Shown one piece after another: positions 10,601 through 18,246 of a stretch of DNA of 62,810 nt. This stretch comes from Candidatus Cloacimonadota bacterium. Lineage in GTDB: Bacteria > Cloacimonadota > Cloacimonadia > Cloacimonadales > TCS61. Every line of letters starts with the position of its first letter. The first letter of the stretch is position 1. The position numbers and the translations under genes were made by a program. The stretch spans positions 1-62,810 of the forward strand of contig JAIPGP010000008.1 of assembly GCA_021735645.1 (NCBI GenBank), written 5' to 3'. The notes under the pieces were generated by a model. That model was not told where the DNA came from, made no database searches, and saw only the letters and a list, made by a program, of their open reading frames with translations.

Positions 10601-10863
10601 AGATTGATCAGGACTTGATAGATACGCAGGAGCGGATTCTTTCCCGACTGCTCGATGCCCAGAAATCTATTCATAAACGAGATTTCAGTAAGAAACGCAA
10701 AGCTGAAACCAGTGACTTCCTGGATTGGGATACGCCGGAAGAAATCCAGCTTAAATTTGATAAACTAAGGCAGAAAGCACTTCTGGAAGAGAATTACCAG
10801 AATTATCCCCAGGAATATCAGGAATTGATCAGAGAATATCTGAAGCGCTTAAATAGTGAATGA
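7639..10863 (+). CDS. DUF4175-like large membrane protein with long coiled coils
   Basis: 1074 residues. The N-terminus has two hydrophobic helices (about 22-45 and 55-75) and a third near 142-160, followed by a beta-rich periplasmic-type region (about 170-480) with LRATDDYGL-type strands. A very long Met/Gln/Glu-rich coiled coil (about 490-1050) follows, containing GGGGGG and Q-tracts. This organisation matches the DUF4175 family seen in Bacteroidetes/Chlorobi-like and Cloacimonadota genomes, where the gene often lies beside TPR and transporter genes. The function is unknown. It follows the peptidase by six bases and ends TGA, 34 bases before a transporter gene. The low-complexity part biases codons toward CAG and ATG but there is no sign of breakage. 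Confidence 0.8.
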   Translation: MRKFEKKIVKLRKSQNLVTTSRYLILAIALFLIIQILFYGLYQANLGRLPQFYTAFTLKVLLIMGLLFMAVSCMRAWINDREAAALLDRYNHDKQDTYQNAWELLHLEKQRNELIELVLFQADKKSESQEIKADRSPLKSIWQIATAIAITLLMIFIFDSRGLADSISYFQQMKLPPEQHKAFVEVIPGNIAISRGSDLLVEVLNAEAGVEHRLLWKREKIWREEVIFENRKRFENLDHSLSYCVKTPYAVSDTFQVDVYDLPVVQEYNVKYDYPAYTGMKGELLQKASGHLKALSGTDITLSIKANNPIDTALVVFDDGAMLRMDRQGKSDFQVKFELEKNGFYRVNLQDFLGNMNDRVEKTMTAIPDAYPEIVILSPGRDTLLDQNMLLPLSIRATDDYGLQNLKLKYYINNEAEDSLIVQKDITGSAIELEYIFNLNDIWLIPGDRLNYWLEITDNTPWGQTTRSERYIARFPSISEIYAEIEAEEEAKTNYLEKLSEDSELLQKDFEEKRRELMKKEDYDWEDKKDLENLMQKQEELSENVENMAESYQDLVDKMQNNQALSQETLEKMQRIQELMEEISSDEMKQAMEDMQKAMENMDPEMMQKAMENMKFSMEDFSQQIDQTLKLLEDIKKEQTMQKALEIAEEMEKMQSDLNERTEEGSESSEKLAEEQQQQQDKLAELQKQMEEALALLDPQKDSKVQEQMQNLMESGMMDSLDSDISSASQKLQQQEMSQAQQSQQNAMSKMQRLRSHLENMSSMMSMSGSMDIAAALDVAIRSFIFMSRQQQNISSSYARDPFIILPDLIAEFEGINLALQKLYAVPMIVLALGPKFVYDVNYTMAEFRELFQYINDAKSGKVAEYLLNIQKGINMMIYDLMQSSQNMQQGGGGGGMQSLMQQLQQMSEQQMMMNMMTQQIYQQMMQGGKPSQQMLQEMRRLAEEEERLAENLKRSLQNNPEAQKQTSSINKMIEDLEGISRNLKRGKIDQDLIDTQERILSRLLDAQKSIHKRDFSKKRKAETSDFLDWDTPEEIQLKFDKLRQKALLEENYQNYPQEYQELIREYLKRLNSE

Positions 10864-10897
10864 TGAGTTTATATAAAAAATTATTGGGAGATTTTTT

Positions 10898-12637
10898 ATG
10901 AGCGTAACTGAGCAATGGACAAGCAAGAAGACTTTTATTCTGGCGACGATAGGTTCAGCAATTGGTCTGGGCAATATCTGGCGTTTTCCATTTAAATGTT
11001 ATGAAAATGGGGGAAGTTCCTTTTTAATAGCCTATGTGATAGCTTTACTGATAGCTGGCGTTCCTGCTATAGTGATGGAACTCAGTCTGGGGCATAAATA
11101 TCGTTTATCTGCCCCATATGCATTATCGCGGTGGAAAAAGGGAACACAGTGGATTGGCTGGTGGGCAGTTTTGATTGGTTTTCTGGTTGTATGCTACTAC
11201 ATGGTCATAATGGCATGGTCTTTGAATTACACAGTTTTTGCTGCCGATCTATCCTGGGGAAATGAGCCTGGGAATTTCTTTTTCAATCAATATCTGCATA
11301 TTTCTGAAGGTCCATTTCAATTAGGCAGGGTGCAGGTGCCAGTTTTAATTGCCTTACTTATAAGCTGGGTTTTAGTGTTGTTTTCTATCTGGAAAGGGGC
11401 TAAAACAGTATCCAAAGTTGTCTATATTACCGTTGTATTACCCTGGTTGCTACTGCTGGTATTCGTCTATAAAGGAGTAACGCTTCCGGGAGCAAGACTG
11501 GGACTGGTCTATTATCTGAAGCCCCATTTTGAAACCCTGGCTGACCCCAAAGTATGGATGGCAGCCTTTGGGCAGGTATTTTATTCTCTATCCATAGGAT
11601 TTGGGATAATGATGGCTTATGCACGTTCATTACCCAAAGGCAGTGATGTGATAGGCAGCGCTTTGATAATAGCTCTGGCAGATGCAGCAACTGCATTTAT
11701 TGGCGGTTTTGCGGTATTTGGCTGTTTGGGTTATTATGCACAAGCTTCAGGGCAGGCAGTTTCAGAAGTGCTAAAAGGTGGGGTTAGCTTGGCATTTGTC
11801 ACTTATCCCACAATCATAAATTCTTTACCTGCGTCCTGGTTGTTTGGAGTGATGTTCTTTTTGATGCTGCTTACTCTGGCAGTAGATTCTGCCTTTTCAC
11901 TGGTGGAATCACTGGCAAATGGGCTGGTGGATAAATTTGGCTGGAAACATCAAAAAGCAATCATTCTAATTGCCATAGTTGGGATTGCACTGGGTTTAAT
12001 ATTTACCACTCAAGCCGGTTTGTATTGGCTGGATATTGTTGATCGCTGGCTGGAATTCTTTGGAGTGGCAGTTATCGTACTGCTGGAATGCTTTGTTATT
12101 AGTTGGCTGGGAAAAGCAGACAAGTTACGAAAATATTCTAATAGCTTTTCCGATGTGAAATTTGCACGTTGGTGGGATATATTAGTGAAGTTCCTGATCC
12201 CTGCTGTATTAATTGCATTAATAATTTCTGACGGCTTGAGTCTGTTTAAAAATGGTTATGGTGATTATCCTAAAACCGCATTATTGATTGGCGGTTGGAT
12301 TCCAGTATTTCTCTTACCGATTATTGCCCTGTTAATTGGCAGTTCCAGTAAACAGGAGAAAGATACAGGACAAAAAGTGCTCACACCCCAGCAAGATTTT
12401 TCGGGTAAAAAAGGTTTCAGCAGATTTTATTATTATCTGTATGGCTTACTGGCTGCTGGTGCTATAGTTGTGATAATTGGCTTTGCAGTCCCTTCTTTAC
12501 TAACTGAAGCTCTCACAATATACTTGATACTGGCACTGTTGGGTGGAGCAGTGTATTTTAGTATTATCACCAGTCTTGATGATGTATCCCGGAAAAAATG
12601 GATTCAGGAAAAATTAGATTATTCAGGAGAAGAATGA
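10898..12637 (+). CDS. Sodium-dependent neurotransmitter symporter (NSS) family transporter
   Basis: An Na+-coupled amino-acid type transporter of the LeuT fold. The diagnostic TM1 sequence TIGSAIGLGNIWRFPF is at about 16-31, followed by NGGSSFLIAY and GVPAIVMELSLGH. About twelve hydrophobic helices span the 579 residues, with extra membrane segments near the C-terminus (LYGLLAAGAIVVIIGFAV). The substrate cannot be read from the sequence; small amino acids or tryptophan-like substrates are usual for bacterial members. A GGGAG site precedes the ATG. The stop overlaps the start of the following TPR gene (ATGA), so they are coupled. Confidence 0.92.
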   Translation: MSVTEQWTSKKTFILATIGSAIGLGNIWRFPFKCYENGGSSFLIAYVIALLIAGVPAIVMELSLGHKYRLSAPYALSRWKKGTQWIGWWAVLIGFLVVCYYMVIMAWSLNYTVFAADLSWGNEPGNFFFNQYLHISEGPFQLGRVQVPVLIALLISWVLVLFSIWKGAKTVSKVVYITVVLPWLLLLVFVYKGVTLPGARLGLVYYLKPHFETLADPKVWMAAFGQVFYSLSIGFGIMMAYARSLPKGSDVIGSALIIALADAATAFIGGFAVFGCLGYYAQASGQAVSEVLKGGVSLAFVTYPTIINSLPASWLFGVMFFLMLLTLAVDSAFSLVESLANGLVDKFGWKHQKAIILIAIVGIALGLIFTTQAGLYWLDIVDRWLEFFGVAVIVLLECFVISWLGKADKLRKYSNSFSDVKFARWWDILVKFLIPAVLIALIISDGLSLFKNGYGDYPKTALLIGGWIPVFLLPIIALLIGSSSKQEKDTGQKVLTPQQDFSGKKGFSRFYYYLYGLLAAGAIVVIIGFAVPSLLTEALTIYLILALLGGAVYFSIITSLDDVSRKKWIQEKLDYSGEE

Positions 12638-14409
12638 AAAATATCATTATTGTTATCATTATCCTTGTACTTGTAAATACTCTCTGGGGACAGCAGGTTC
12701 AGGGACTATCACGCGCAAATGCCAATAAACCGGAAAGTGTTTATGATGAAAAAGAGATCATGAAAAAACAGGCGGAACGCTATTCTGCCAGACAAAAATA
12801 TGAGCAGGCAAACACGATCTACCGTGAATTGATGGAGAAATATCCTGATGACTGGGAAATCGTGGAAGACCTGCTTACTAATCTGATGCGGGTTTCAAAC
12901 TTTGAGGAAACAGCAGAAATTCTGGAACTCAAAAAAGATGCTCTCCCCCAATACAACTATCTGAAGCTGAAAATTCCTCTCCTGATCAGGGACGGTGAAA
13001 CCAAAGAAGCTTTCAGGCTGGGTGATCAATACCTGAAGGAGTTTAAAAATAATGTGAATGCTTATCTGGAGATGTCACAAATTTACTCCGGCAGCAGGCA
13101 ATATGAAAAAGCTGCTCAGGTACTGGAAGATGCCCGGAAAGTTACAAAGGATGACTACCTGTTTACCCTTGAACTGGCTCGTGCCTATCAAAACCAGTCC
13201 CAAAATCAGCAAGCCGCTGCAGAATACCTGAAACATCTGGAAAGAAATAAAAATTATCTCCATTATGTGATGAACAACCTGAAAGGCATATTAAACCGTG
13301 ACAGCACAGTAATCAAAACCATTAAACAGGTAAGAGAGAACACTGATAACAAGGAAGTGCAGGAAGCTTATGCTCTCTGCCTGGCTTATCTTAAGAATTA
13401 CCAGGAAGCCTTAATAGAATATCAGCAACTGGATGAGATAAAACTCCTCAATTTCGCAGAGGAACTTAATAAAACCGGCAATTACGATGTTGCTTTGCAA
13501 GCCTATCAGCAGTATGAATTACGGGTTGATGATCCTGATTTAAAAGCTGAAGTGCAAATTGCCAAAGCAGAAATTTATCTACAGCAGCATAAATATGACC
13601 TGGCAGAAAACGAACTTATGCTGGTGTATAACAATGAAAAACTGCTAAGTGGCAAATATCGCTACCGCACTCAGGCTGCAAAAGTCTCGCGATTGCTTTT
13701 GGCTGACCTCTGCATCCGCCTGGACAGATCACCTAAAATGGTGATCAAATACCTTACAGAAGCCGCCCAATATGCCCTTAATGATATGCAGCGGAAAGAA
13801 ATCGAATTTGCCGTAATTGATTATCGCCTTAAAACCGGGGACCTGGATACAGCAGGTGCTCAACTGGCGGAATTGCTGACCGATGAAGAACCCGGCACTG
13901 ATATCTATAAACAAAGCATCTATTATACCTGGCAAATTGCTCTTATGCAGCAGGATGCCCTGGCAGACAGTCTTCTGGGCGAGCTTATACTAAGCCTGCC
14001 AGACAGCAAGCTTACCACTCAGGCTTTATATCTTACGCAGATCATTTCCAGTTTACCGGAAGAATACCATCCGCAGCTCTTCGAAGCCTGGAGATTACAC
14101 GGTTTATATAAAAATCAGGCAGCCTTAGCTATCCTGACAGACATTTATGAACTTTCCGGTGATGATGAAATTCAGCTTCTGGCAGCCGAATGGCAGCAGG
14201 ATATTGATAGCTCTCTCTCACTCATCTGGTGGCAAAAAGATTTTGAAAATGAATTGCTGAAGGAATATGCTGACCTGCAAATTTTGCAGCAGACCACTCC
14301 TGACAGCCTCAGACAAGAATTTATCACCGATTTCCTCAAGGAAAACCCGCAATCGATCTTTGCCCCCAGGTTTCGCAATGAGCTTAGTAAAATAATTAAA
14401 GGAAGGTAA
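12634..14409 (+). CDS. Exported TPR-repeat protein
   Basis: 591 residues from the ATG at 12634, chosen because CAGGAGAAG precedes it and the resulting N-terminus (MKNIIIVIIILVLVNTLWGQ) is a good signal peptide. An upstream in-frame codon at 12598 would bury this signal. The mature part is made of helical pairs with TPR periodicity, for example YEQANTIYRELMEKYPDDWE and NAYLEMSQIYSGSRQYEKAAQV. It probably acts as a periplasmic scaffold. It overlaps the transporter stop by four bases and is followed three bases later by a small membrane protein gene. The co-transcription with the DUF4175-like protein hints at a shared envelope complex. The specific role is unknown. Confidence 0.8.
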   Translation: MKNIIIVIIILVLVNTLWGQQVQGLSRANANKPESVYDEKEIMKKQAERYSARQKYEQANTIYRELMEKYPDDWEIVEDLLTNLMRVSNFEETAEILELKKDALPQYNYLKLKIPLLIRDGETKEAFRLGDQYLKEFKNNVNAYLEMSQIYSGSRQYEKAAQVLEDARKVTKDDYLFTLELARAYQNQSQNQQAAAEYLKHLERNKNYLHYVMNNLKGILNRDSTVIKTIKQVRENTDNKEVQEAYALCLAYLKNYQEALIEYQQLDEIKLLNFAEELNKTGNYDVALQAYQQYELRVDDPDLKAEVQIAKAEIYLQQHKYDLAENELMLVYNNEKLLSGKYRYRTQAAKVSRLLLADLCIRLDRSPKMVIKYLTEAAQYALNDMQRKEIEFAVIDYRLKTGDLDTAGAQLAELLTDEEPGTDIYKQSIYYTWQIALMQQDALADSLLGELILSLPDSKLTTQALYLTQIISSLPEEYHPQLFEAWRLHGLYKNQAALAILTDIYELSGDDEIQLLAAEWQQDIDSSLSLIWWQKDFENELLKEYADLQILQQTTPDSLRQEFITDFLKENPQSIFAPRFRNELSKIIKGR

Positions 14410-14412
14410 AAA

Positions 14413-14643
14413 ATGAAAACTAATTCGTTAATCATCTGGCTGGTTGTAATTATCATTCTGGCATTACTAATTCGATTTGCCGGATTTGTTTTAATAGCTG
14501 CTTTCAAATTATGGTATATCACTATCCCAATAATCCTTTACATTGTTTTTAGAAGCAATGGAAAAAAAGTGAAGGAAGATAAAAAGGATAATGTGGAGGA
14601 TGCTGATTTCGAGGTAATTGACGAGGATGAAGAAAAGCAGTGA
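14413..14643 (+). CDS. Small membrane protein
   Basis: 76 residues with two hydrophobic helices (about 6-32 and 35-47) separated by one turn, then a charged tail rich in Lys, Asp and Glu (KKVKEDKKDNVEDADFEVID). I do not recognise a family. GGAAGG is close to the start and the gene lies three bases after the TPR gene, so it belongs to the same operon. Its 3' end overlaps the start of the recombinase gene by 17 bases. Confidence 0.65.
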   Translation: MKTNSLIIWLVVIIILALLIRFAGFVLIAAFKLWYITIPIILYIVFRSNGKKVKEDKKDNVEDADFEVIDEDEEKQ

Positions 14644-15538
14644 TTCCCTGAACAGGCATCATAACAGAGCCTGGCTGAATAACTACCGCTTCTATCTGGA
14701 AGCCGAACAGGGATTGGCAGATAATACAGTATATTCCTATTTCCAGGATTGCCAGGAATTTATTAATTATATCAGTTGCAAGCTGGAAGATACTACTTCC
14801 CCGGACGTGATCAGCTATCTGGCTTCGCTGCAGGCGATAGGTTTTGCCGCCAGCACAGTAGCCCGAAAACGCTCTGCCATCAAATCCCTGCTCACCTTCA
14901 TGGCAGAAGAAGACGTAGTGCTCAAACTCAATCTCACAGACATCCCCGCTATCCGTTATGACCACAAAATCCCCGACGTTCTCACACTCAAAGAAATGCT
15001 GAAACTGCTGGACTCTATACCCCTGGATACTCCCCTGAACTGGCGGAGCAAAGCCATGCTGGAACTCATGTATGCCAGCGGATTACGCATCTCAGAAACA
15101 ATAAATCTCACAACACATGATGTTTATTGGGATGAAAAAGTCGTGCACGTGTTTGGTAAAGGACGCAAACAGCGGGTAGTTCCAGTTGCAGAAAAATCAC
15201 TGGATTTTCTCAAAGTTTATGTTCAGGATTACCGGCCTGTTCTCCTTAAATTTCACCAGGATGACACCCTCTTTCTGAACCGCTCAGGTAAGCCGCTCTC
15301 CCGGATGGGTGCCTGGAAAATCTTAGATAAACTGGCTGTCACTGCAGGCATCAGCAAAAACGTGAGTCCTCACACTATTCGCCATTCCTTTGCCACCCAT
15401 CTGGTAGAAGCTGGAGCCAATCTCAGAATTGTCCAATTGCTGTTAGGACACGTGAGCATAAATACTACTCAGATATATTCCAATATCAATAAACAGTTCA
15501 TCATCAAGGAGCATCGCCTCTATCATCCCAGAAAATAA
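14627..15538 (+). CDS. xerD: Tyrosine recombinase XerC/XerD
   Basis: A site-specific recombinase of the chromosome-dimer-resolving type. The N-terminal SAM-like domain (about 10-95) precedes the catalytic domain. The active-site set is visible: Arg in ASGLRISE, Lys in GKGRKQR, HTIRHSFATHL (His/Arg), His in LLGHVSINTT, and Tyr in QIYSNI. The length (303 residues) is typical of XerC/XerD and no phage- or integron-specific extension is seen. The ATG at 14627 gives the usual Xer N-terminus; a TTG at 14618 is an alternative. Whether it is XerC, XerD or a single XerH-like enzyme cannot be decided here, so the symbol is tentative. Confidence 0.9.
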   Translation: MKKSSDSLNRHHNRAWLNNYRFYLEAEQGLADNTVYSYFQDCQEFINYISCKLEDTTSPDVISYLASLQAIGFAASTVARKRSAIKSLLTFMAEEDVVLKLNLTDIPAIRYDHKIPDVLTLKEMLKLLDSIPLDTPLNWRSKAMLELMYASGLRISETINLTTHDVYWDEKVVHVFGKGRKQRVVPVAEKSLDFLKVYVQDYRPVLLKFHQDDTLFLNRSGKPLSRMGAWKILDKLAVTAGISKNVSPHTIRHSFATHLVEAGANLRIVQLLLGHVSINTTQIYSNINKQFIIKEHRLYHPRK

Positions 15539-15603
15539 CTGCTGCAAAGTTGTGAGTAGAAAAAAAAGCTTGAACAAATATAGCCCACTTTCACATTTGA
15601 CCT

Positions 15604-15622
15604 GTCCTTAATTATTAAGGAC
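15604..15622. repeat. Perfect 19-bp palindrome upstream of tRNA-Arg
   Basis: GTCCTTAATTATTAAGGAC: two perfect nine-base arms around one base, 22 bases before the tRNA. It could be an operator or a hairpin; there is no T-run, so it is not a convincing terminator for the xer operon. Confidence 0.6.
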
Positions 15623-15643
15623 CATAGGTGAGGTAAAATTCGT

Positions 15644-15720
15644 GTCCCCGTAGCTCAGCTGGATAGAGTGTTTGATTCCGGATCAAAAGGTCGTGCGTTC
15701 GAATCGCGTCGGGGATACCA
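15644..15720 (+). tRNA. tRNA-Arg (anticodon CCG)
   Basis: The cloverleaf folds fully. The acceptor stem is GTCCCCG with CGGGGAT, the D arm GCTC-AGCTGGATA-GAGT, and the anticodon stem TTTGA/TCAAA with loop TTCCGGA, giving anticodon CCG. The T arm is GTGCG-TTCGAAT-CGCGT. A genome-encoded CCA ends the gene (77 bases). It would read the CGG arginine codon. Confidence 0.95.
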
Positions 15721-15725
15721 TTTAT

Positions 15726-15764
15726 AAAAAGGGTTGGAAGCTATCCCGACCCTTTTCTTTTTTT
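15726..15764 (+). terminator. Rho-independent terminator after tRNA-Arg
   Basis: An AAAAGGGTTGG / CC(C)GACCCTTTT hairpin (one G-T pair) followed by CTTTTTTT, immediately after the tRNA. Confidence 0.85.
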
Positions 15765-15920
15765 AACATCCTTCCAGCTCTCCTTGGTCTGCCATATTTT
15801 TTTAATACAAATTAGCCCAAAAATATAGACTTGGTTCATATAAAAAAACCAGGTCAATAACGTTTACACAATTCACTTTGTTCACAAATACTCCCCTCCC
15901 CAAATAGATAAATAATTCTC

Positions 15921-15959
15921 CAATTGCGGTAACATTTTTCATAAAATTATACTAATATG
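15921..15959 (+). promoter_or_regulatory. ECF-type promoter motif upstream of small secreted protein 1
   Basis: CAATTGCGGTAACATTTT is followed by TACTAATAT (15950-15958). The gap between GGTAACA (15928-15934) and TACTAAT is 15 bases. The same two blocks, with a 16-base gap, stand before the second small secreted protein gene (17888-17926). The layout (-35-like GTAAC block, T-rich spacer, -10-like block) suits an ECF sigma promoter, and an ECF-like sigma gene lies between the two. The weakly similar flanking sequence reaches about 60 bases upstream in both. The -35/-10 roles are inference. Confidence 0.65.
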
Positions 15960-16031
15960 TGATAAAGGGTATATTATTTAGAAAAAAGGAAAAATCGCTG
16001 TTGCGATTTATAAAACAAGGAGGATGTAATA

Positions 16032-16397
16032 ATGAAGAAATTAGTATTCATTCTGTTGTTTCTAGTGATTACGTTATTTGCCAGTGCAGTTTCTCTCTAT
16101 GTACACATCGATCCAAATGGTACTACATGCCACAAAATCGTTATTACATTAAACACAGACGAAGGAATGGAAATATTTCCAGTGTACGGTCAATGGTTTC
16201 CTGGGCAAAGTTATTTTTTTTCTGTATATGAGCCCCAGCCAGTGAACAGTATAAATGTATATGGAAAAAACACCATTACTGGCATCTCGGATACATATTT
16301 AATAACCAATCCGAGTCCATACTTCCCTAACCATGCTTACATCTATTTACCAGCAGGTGTAAAGCCTCCAATTGGGGAACCCGGCACCCCTGATTAG
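16032..16397 (+). CDS. Small secreted protein 1 (signal peptide, Pro-rich acidic tail)
   Basis: 121 residues. A classical signal peptide (MKKLVFILLFLVITLFASA, cleavage near 19) precedes a beta-rich domain of about 85 residues with one Cys (TTCHKIV), ending in a Pro/Gly/acidic tail (KPPIGEPGTPD). No family is recognised. AGGAGG lies at a good distance from the ATG. The gene has its own ECF-type promoter motif and its own terminator. The short size, secretion signal and tail recall the interrupted gene at 18247-18615, suggesting a loose family. A role in envelope stress or cell-surface signalling under the adjacent sigma factor is inference only. Confidence 0.75.
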   Translation: MKKLVFILLFLVITLFASAVSLYVHIDPNGTTCHKIVITLNTDEGMEIFPVYGQWFPGQSYFFSVYEPQPVNSINVYGKNTITGISDTYLITNPSPYFPNHAYIYLPAGVKPPIGEPGTPD

Positions 16398-16407
16398 AGA
16401 TTATGGA

Positions 16408-16440
16408 GCCTGCCTGATCATATTCAGGCAGGCAATTTTC
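16408..16440 (+). terminator. Rho-independent terminator after small secreted protein 1
   Basis: Perfect ten-base arms GCCTGCCTGA / TCAGGCAGGC around a six-base loop, followed by AATTTTCTCTC. It lies ten bases after the TAG stop. Confidence 0.85.
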
Positions 16441-16610
16441 TCTCAATATTTAGAAGAAGTTATTATTAATGCGTCTATATTGCATATGTCTATTTTATAA
16501 GTTCAAATAGAATATTATTTTTTAGCTGCATAACATTTTTCACTTTACAAATATTCATAATTTGAGATTTTTTAATTTGTGTAACCTTGTATCTGGGAGA
16601 TGTGAATAAT

Positions 16611-17675
16611 ATGCAGACAGAGAATAAGATGTATGATGTATATCATCAAGTAAGCAGCGAATTGCAAAAAGAAGCAATTGGATTAATGGGGAATAATGCT
16701 GTCAGTCATGAAATTGTATATAGAATATTATTAGCACAAGTCAAAACAGGCATTTCAAGTGAATATAGCGTACAGGTTGAAGCTGATAAATTTATTAAAG
16801 AATTGCAATCGTATTGCTATAATTTTGCCTTAAAACTAACCAGTGAACCGGAATTAGCAAGTGATATAGCCCAGGACTCTATAATTGAGCTGTTCAAAAA
16901 TATTGATAAAGTAGAATTTATAAAAGGCTGGCTGAAAAGCACTGTTTATAATAAAACCATGACAGCTATTAAAGAAAAAATTAATTTCCGAACATTGCTC
17001 TCAGAATTGGAGCAGGTGCAATCTCAATATCCCGATCTCAGCGATTTAGATGAGTCTAAATTGATAAAGACCATACCAGAAGACCAAGTTAAAGAACTGC
17101 TTTCTGAAGCAGACTATTTAATGTTTAAGGATATTAAAAAATATTCTAATCTGAAAGAATATTCAGAAGCTGCCGGTATTAGTTACGGCACCGCTAGAAA
17201 ACACAGTCATATTATCCGCAGAAATCTTAAAGCTGCCTATTTACGCCAACATGGCTGGCAGGCTAAGCCGGAGATACTCACTTATAAGCAGTATGACAAC
17301 CTAAGAAGGTTTGTGCACCGCTTACTGGACTTCAGCAGAAATAATGAGGTTCGCAGGTTAAAACGTTATTGCTCAAAGATCAACTTTGAAGAAGTGCAGA
17401 ATTGCCTCAGCCAGATCACTCAGATAAGTGACTGGGGAGTGAGATACTTAGGTGAATACAAATACGAGCTCGTGATTTGGGATAAAAATAACTGGCAGAT
17501 AACCATACTTATGATTATCTGTGTCCCTCCTGATAAAGCAATTTCCATTTTATCAAGTAAGACCTTGAAATGTATGGGTAAGATGGAAAATAAATATAAT
17601 AAGAAAATCCCTCTGCATAAAGGGCTAATTACCTTAAAACTTGATGAATTAGTAGAGTATCTATCCAAACCTTAG
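16611..17675 (+). CDS. ECF-like sigma-70 family factor with C-terminal extension
   Basis: 354 residues. Residues 63-124 resemble sigma region 2 (YCYNFALKLTSEPELASDIAQDSIIELF, then GWLKSTVYNKTM, the place of the DNA-melting and -10-reading helix). Residues about 180-212 form a region-4 type helix-turn-helix (EYSEAAGISYGTARKHSHIIRRNLKAAY). An extra 140-residue C-terminal domain of unknown kind follows, ending in beta strands. Similarity to ECF factors is distant and is my reading of the motifs. No anti-sigma gene is adjacent. The ATG at 16611 has GGGAGA ten bases upstream; a GTG at 16602 is an alternative. A TGCATAACATTTTTC stretch at 16527-16541 resembles the -35 block of the neighbouring promoters, so self-activation is possible. 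Confidence 0.65.
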   Translation: MQTENKMYDVYHQVSSELQKEAIGLMGNNAVSHEIVYRILLAQVKTGISSEYSVQVEADKFIKELQSYCYNFALKLTSEPELASDIAQDSIIELFKNIDKVEFIKGWLKSTVYNKTMTAIKEKINFRTLLSELEQVQSQYPDLSDLDESKLIKTIPEDQVKELLSEADYLMFKDIKKYSNLKEYSEAAGISYGTARKHSHIIRRNLKAAYLRQHGWQAKPEILTYKQYDNLRRFVHRLLDFSRNNEVRRLKRYCSKINFEEVQNCLSQITQISDWGVRYLGEYKYELVIWDKNNWQITILMIICVPPDKAISILSSKTLKCMGKMENKYNKKIPLHKGLITLKLDELVEYLSKP

Positions 17676-17887
17676 CCAGAGAAGACTATTTATACTGTTA
17701 TTTCAGTTTGAATTCAAGATAAAATGTTAATATAACCCAGATCAAGATTTCTGGATAGGCAGCCTTGGAAAAATTCTGGAAAAACATTCACAATTTTTGT
17801 CTTTGAAAGTGATTTAATGCCTCCCTTTTCTGTAAAATAAGTTAACTTTGTAAACATAGTAAACTCAGCGAAAATATATTCTTTCCT

Positions 17888-17926
17888 CAATTGCGGTAAC
17901 ATTTTAATCTTTTTTTTTACTAATAT
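17888..17926 (+). promoter_or_regulatory. ECF-type promoter motif upstream of small secreted protein 2
   Basis: CAATTGCGGTAACATTTT, a T-rich spacer and TACTAATAT (17918-17926), 24 bases before the ATG at 17951. It is the twin of the motif at 15921-15959, with one base more spacer. A stretch of identity this long in otherwise unrelated AT-rich intergenic DNA is unlikely by chance. Confidence 0.65.
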
Positions 17927-17950
17927 TTGAAAACTCAAGAGGAGAAAATT

Positions 17951-18145
17951 ATGAAAAACTGGCTGATTTCGATCGTTATTATCTTTATGATGATTTACGT
18001 TGTCCCCTGTCAAGCTGATTACCCCAAGGATATTCCATTATTCACTGGTGACATCAATGATCCGGGTATTTTTATTGTTGATTTTGAAGATGAGTATGTT
18101 CTGGTAGAATCAGATGGTATAGTATATTGGTATCCGAAAGAATGA
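17951..18145 (+). CDS. Small secreted protein 2
   Basis: 64 residues. A signal peptide or N-terminal anchor (MKNWLISIVIIFMMIYVVPCQA) is followed by about 42 acidic and aromatic residues (ADYPKDIPLFTGDINDPGIFI, then VDFEDEYVLVESDGIVYWYPKE). The VVPC-Q could be a weak lipobox, though Cys-Gln is atypical. The ATG at 17951 has GAGGAG upstream; an earlier in-frame codon (17927) overlaps the promoter motif and is rejected. No family is recognised. The shared promoter motif ties it to small secreted protein 1 and the sigma factor. Confidence 0.6.
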   Translation: MKNWLISIVIIFMMIYVVPCQADYPKDIPLFTGDINDPGIFIVDFEDEYVLVESDGIVYWYPKE

Positions 18146-18246
18146 TTTCGATATGCTAGATATTAAATAATGTTTGACAAAGATATTTTATAACAAGACC
18201 TGATACCTTGTTTATCTCTATAAAAAAAATAATACAGAGGTAATTT

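Noticed and set aside
14618-14626. TTG start for the XerC/D gene
   Set aside because: An ATG nine bases later gives the usual length and no better ribosome site supports the TTG.
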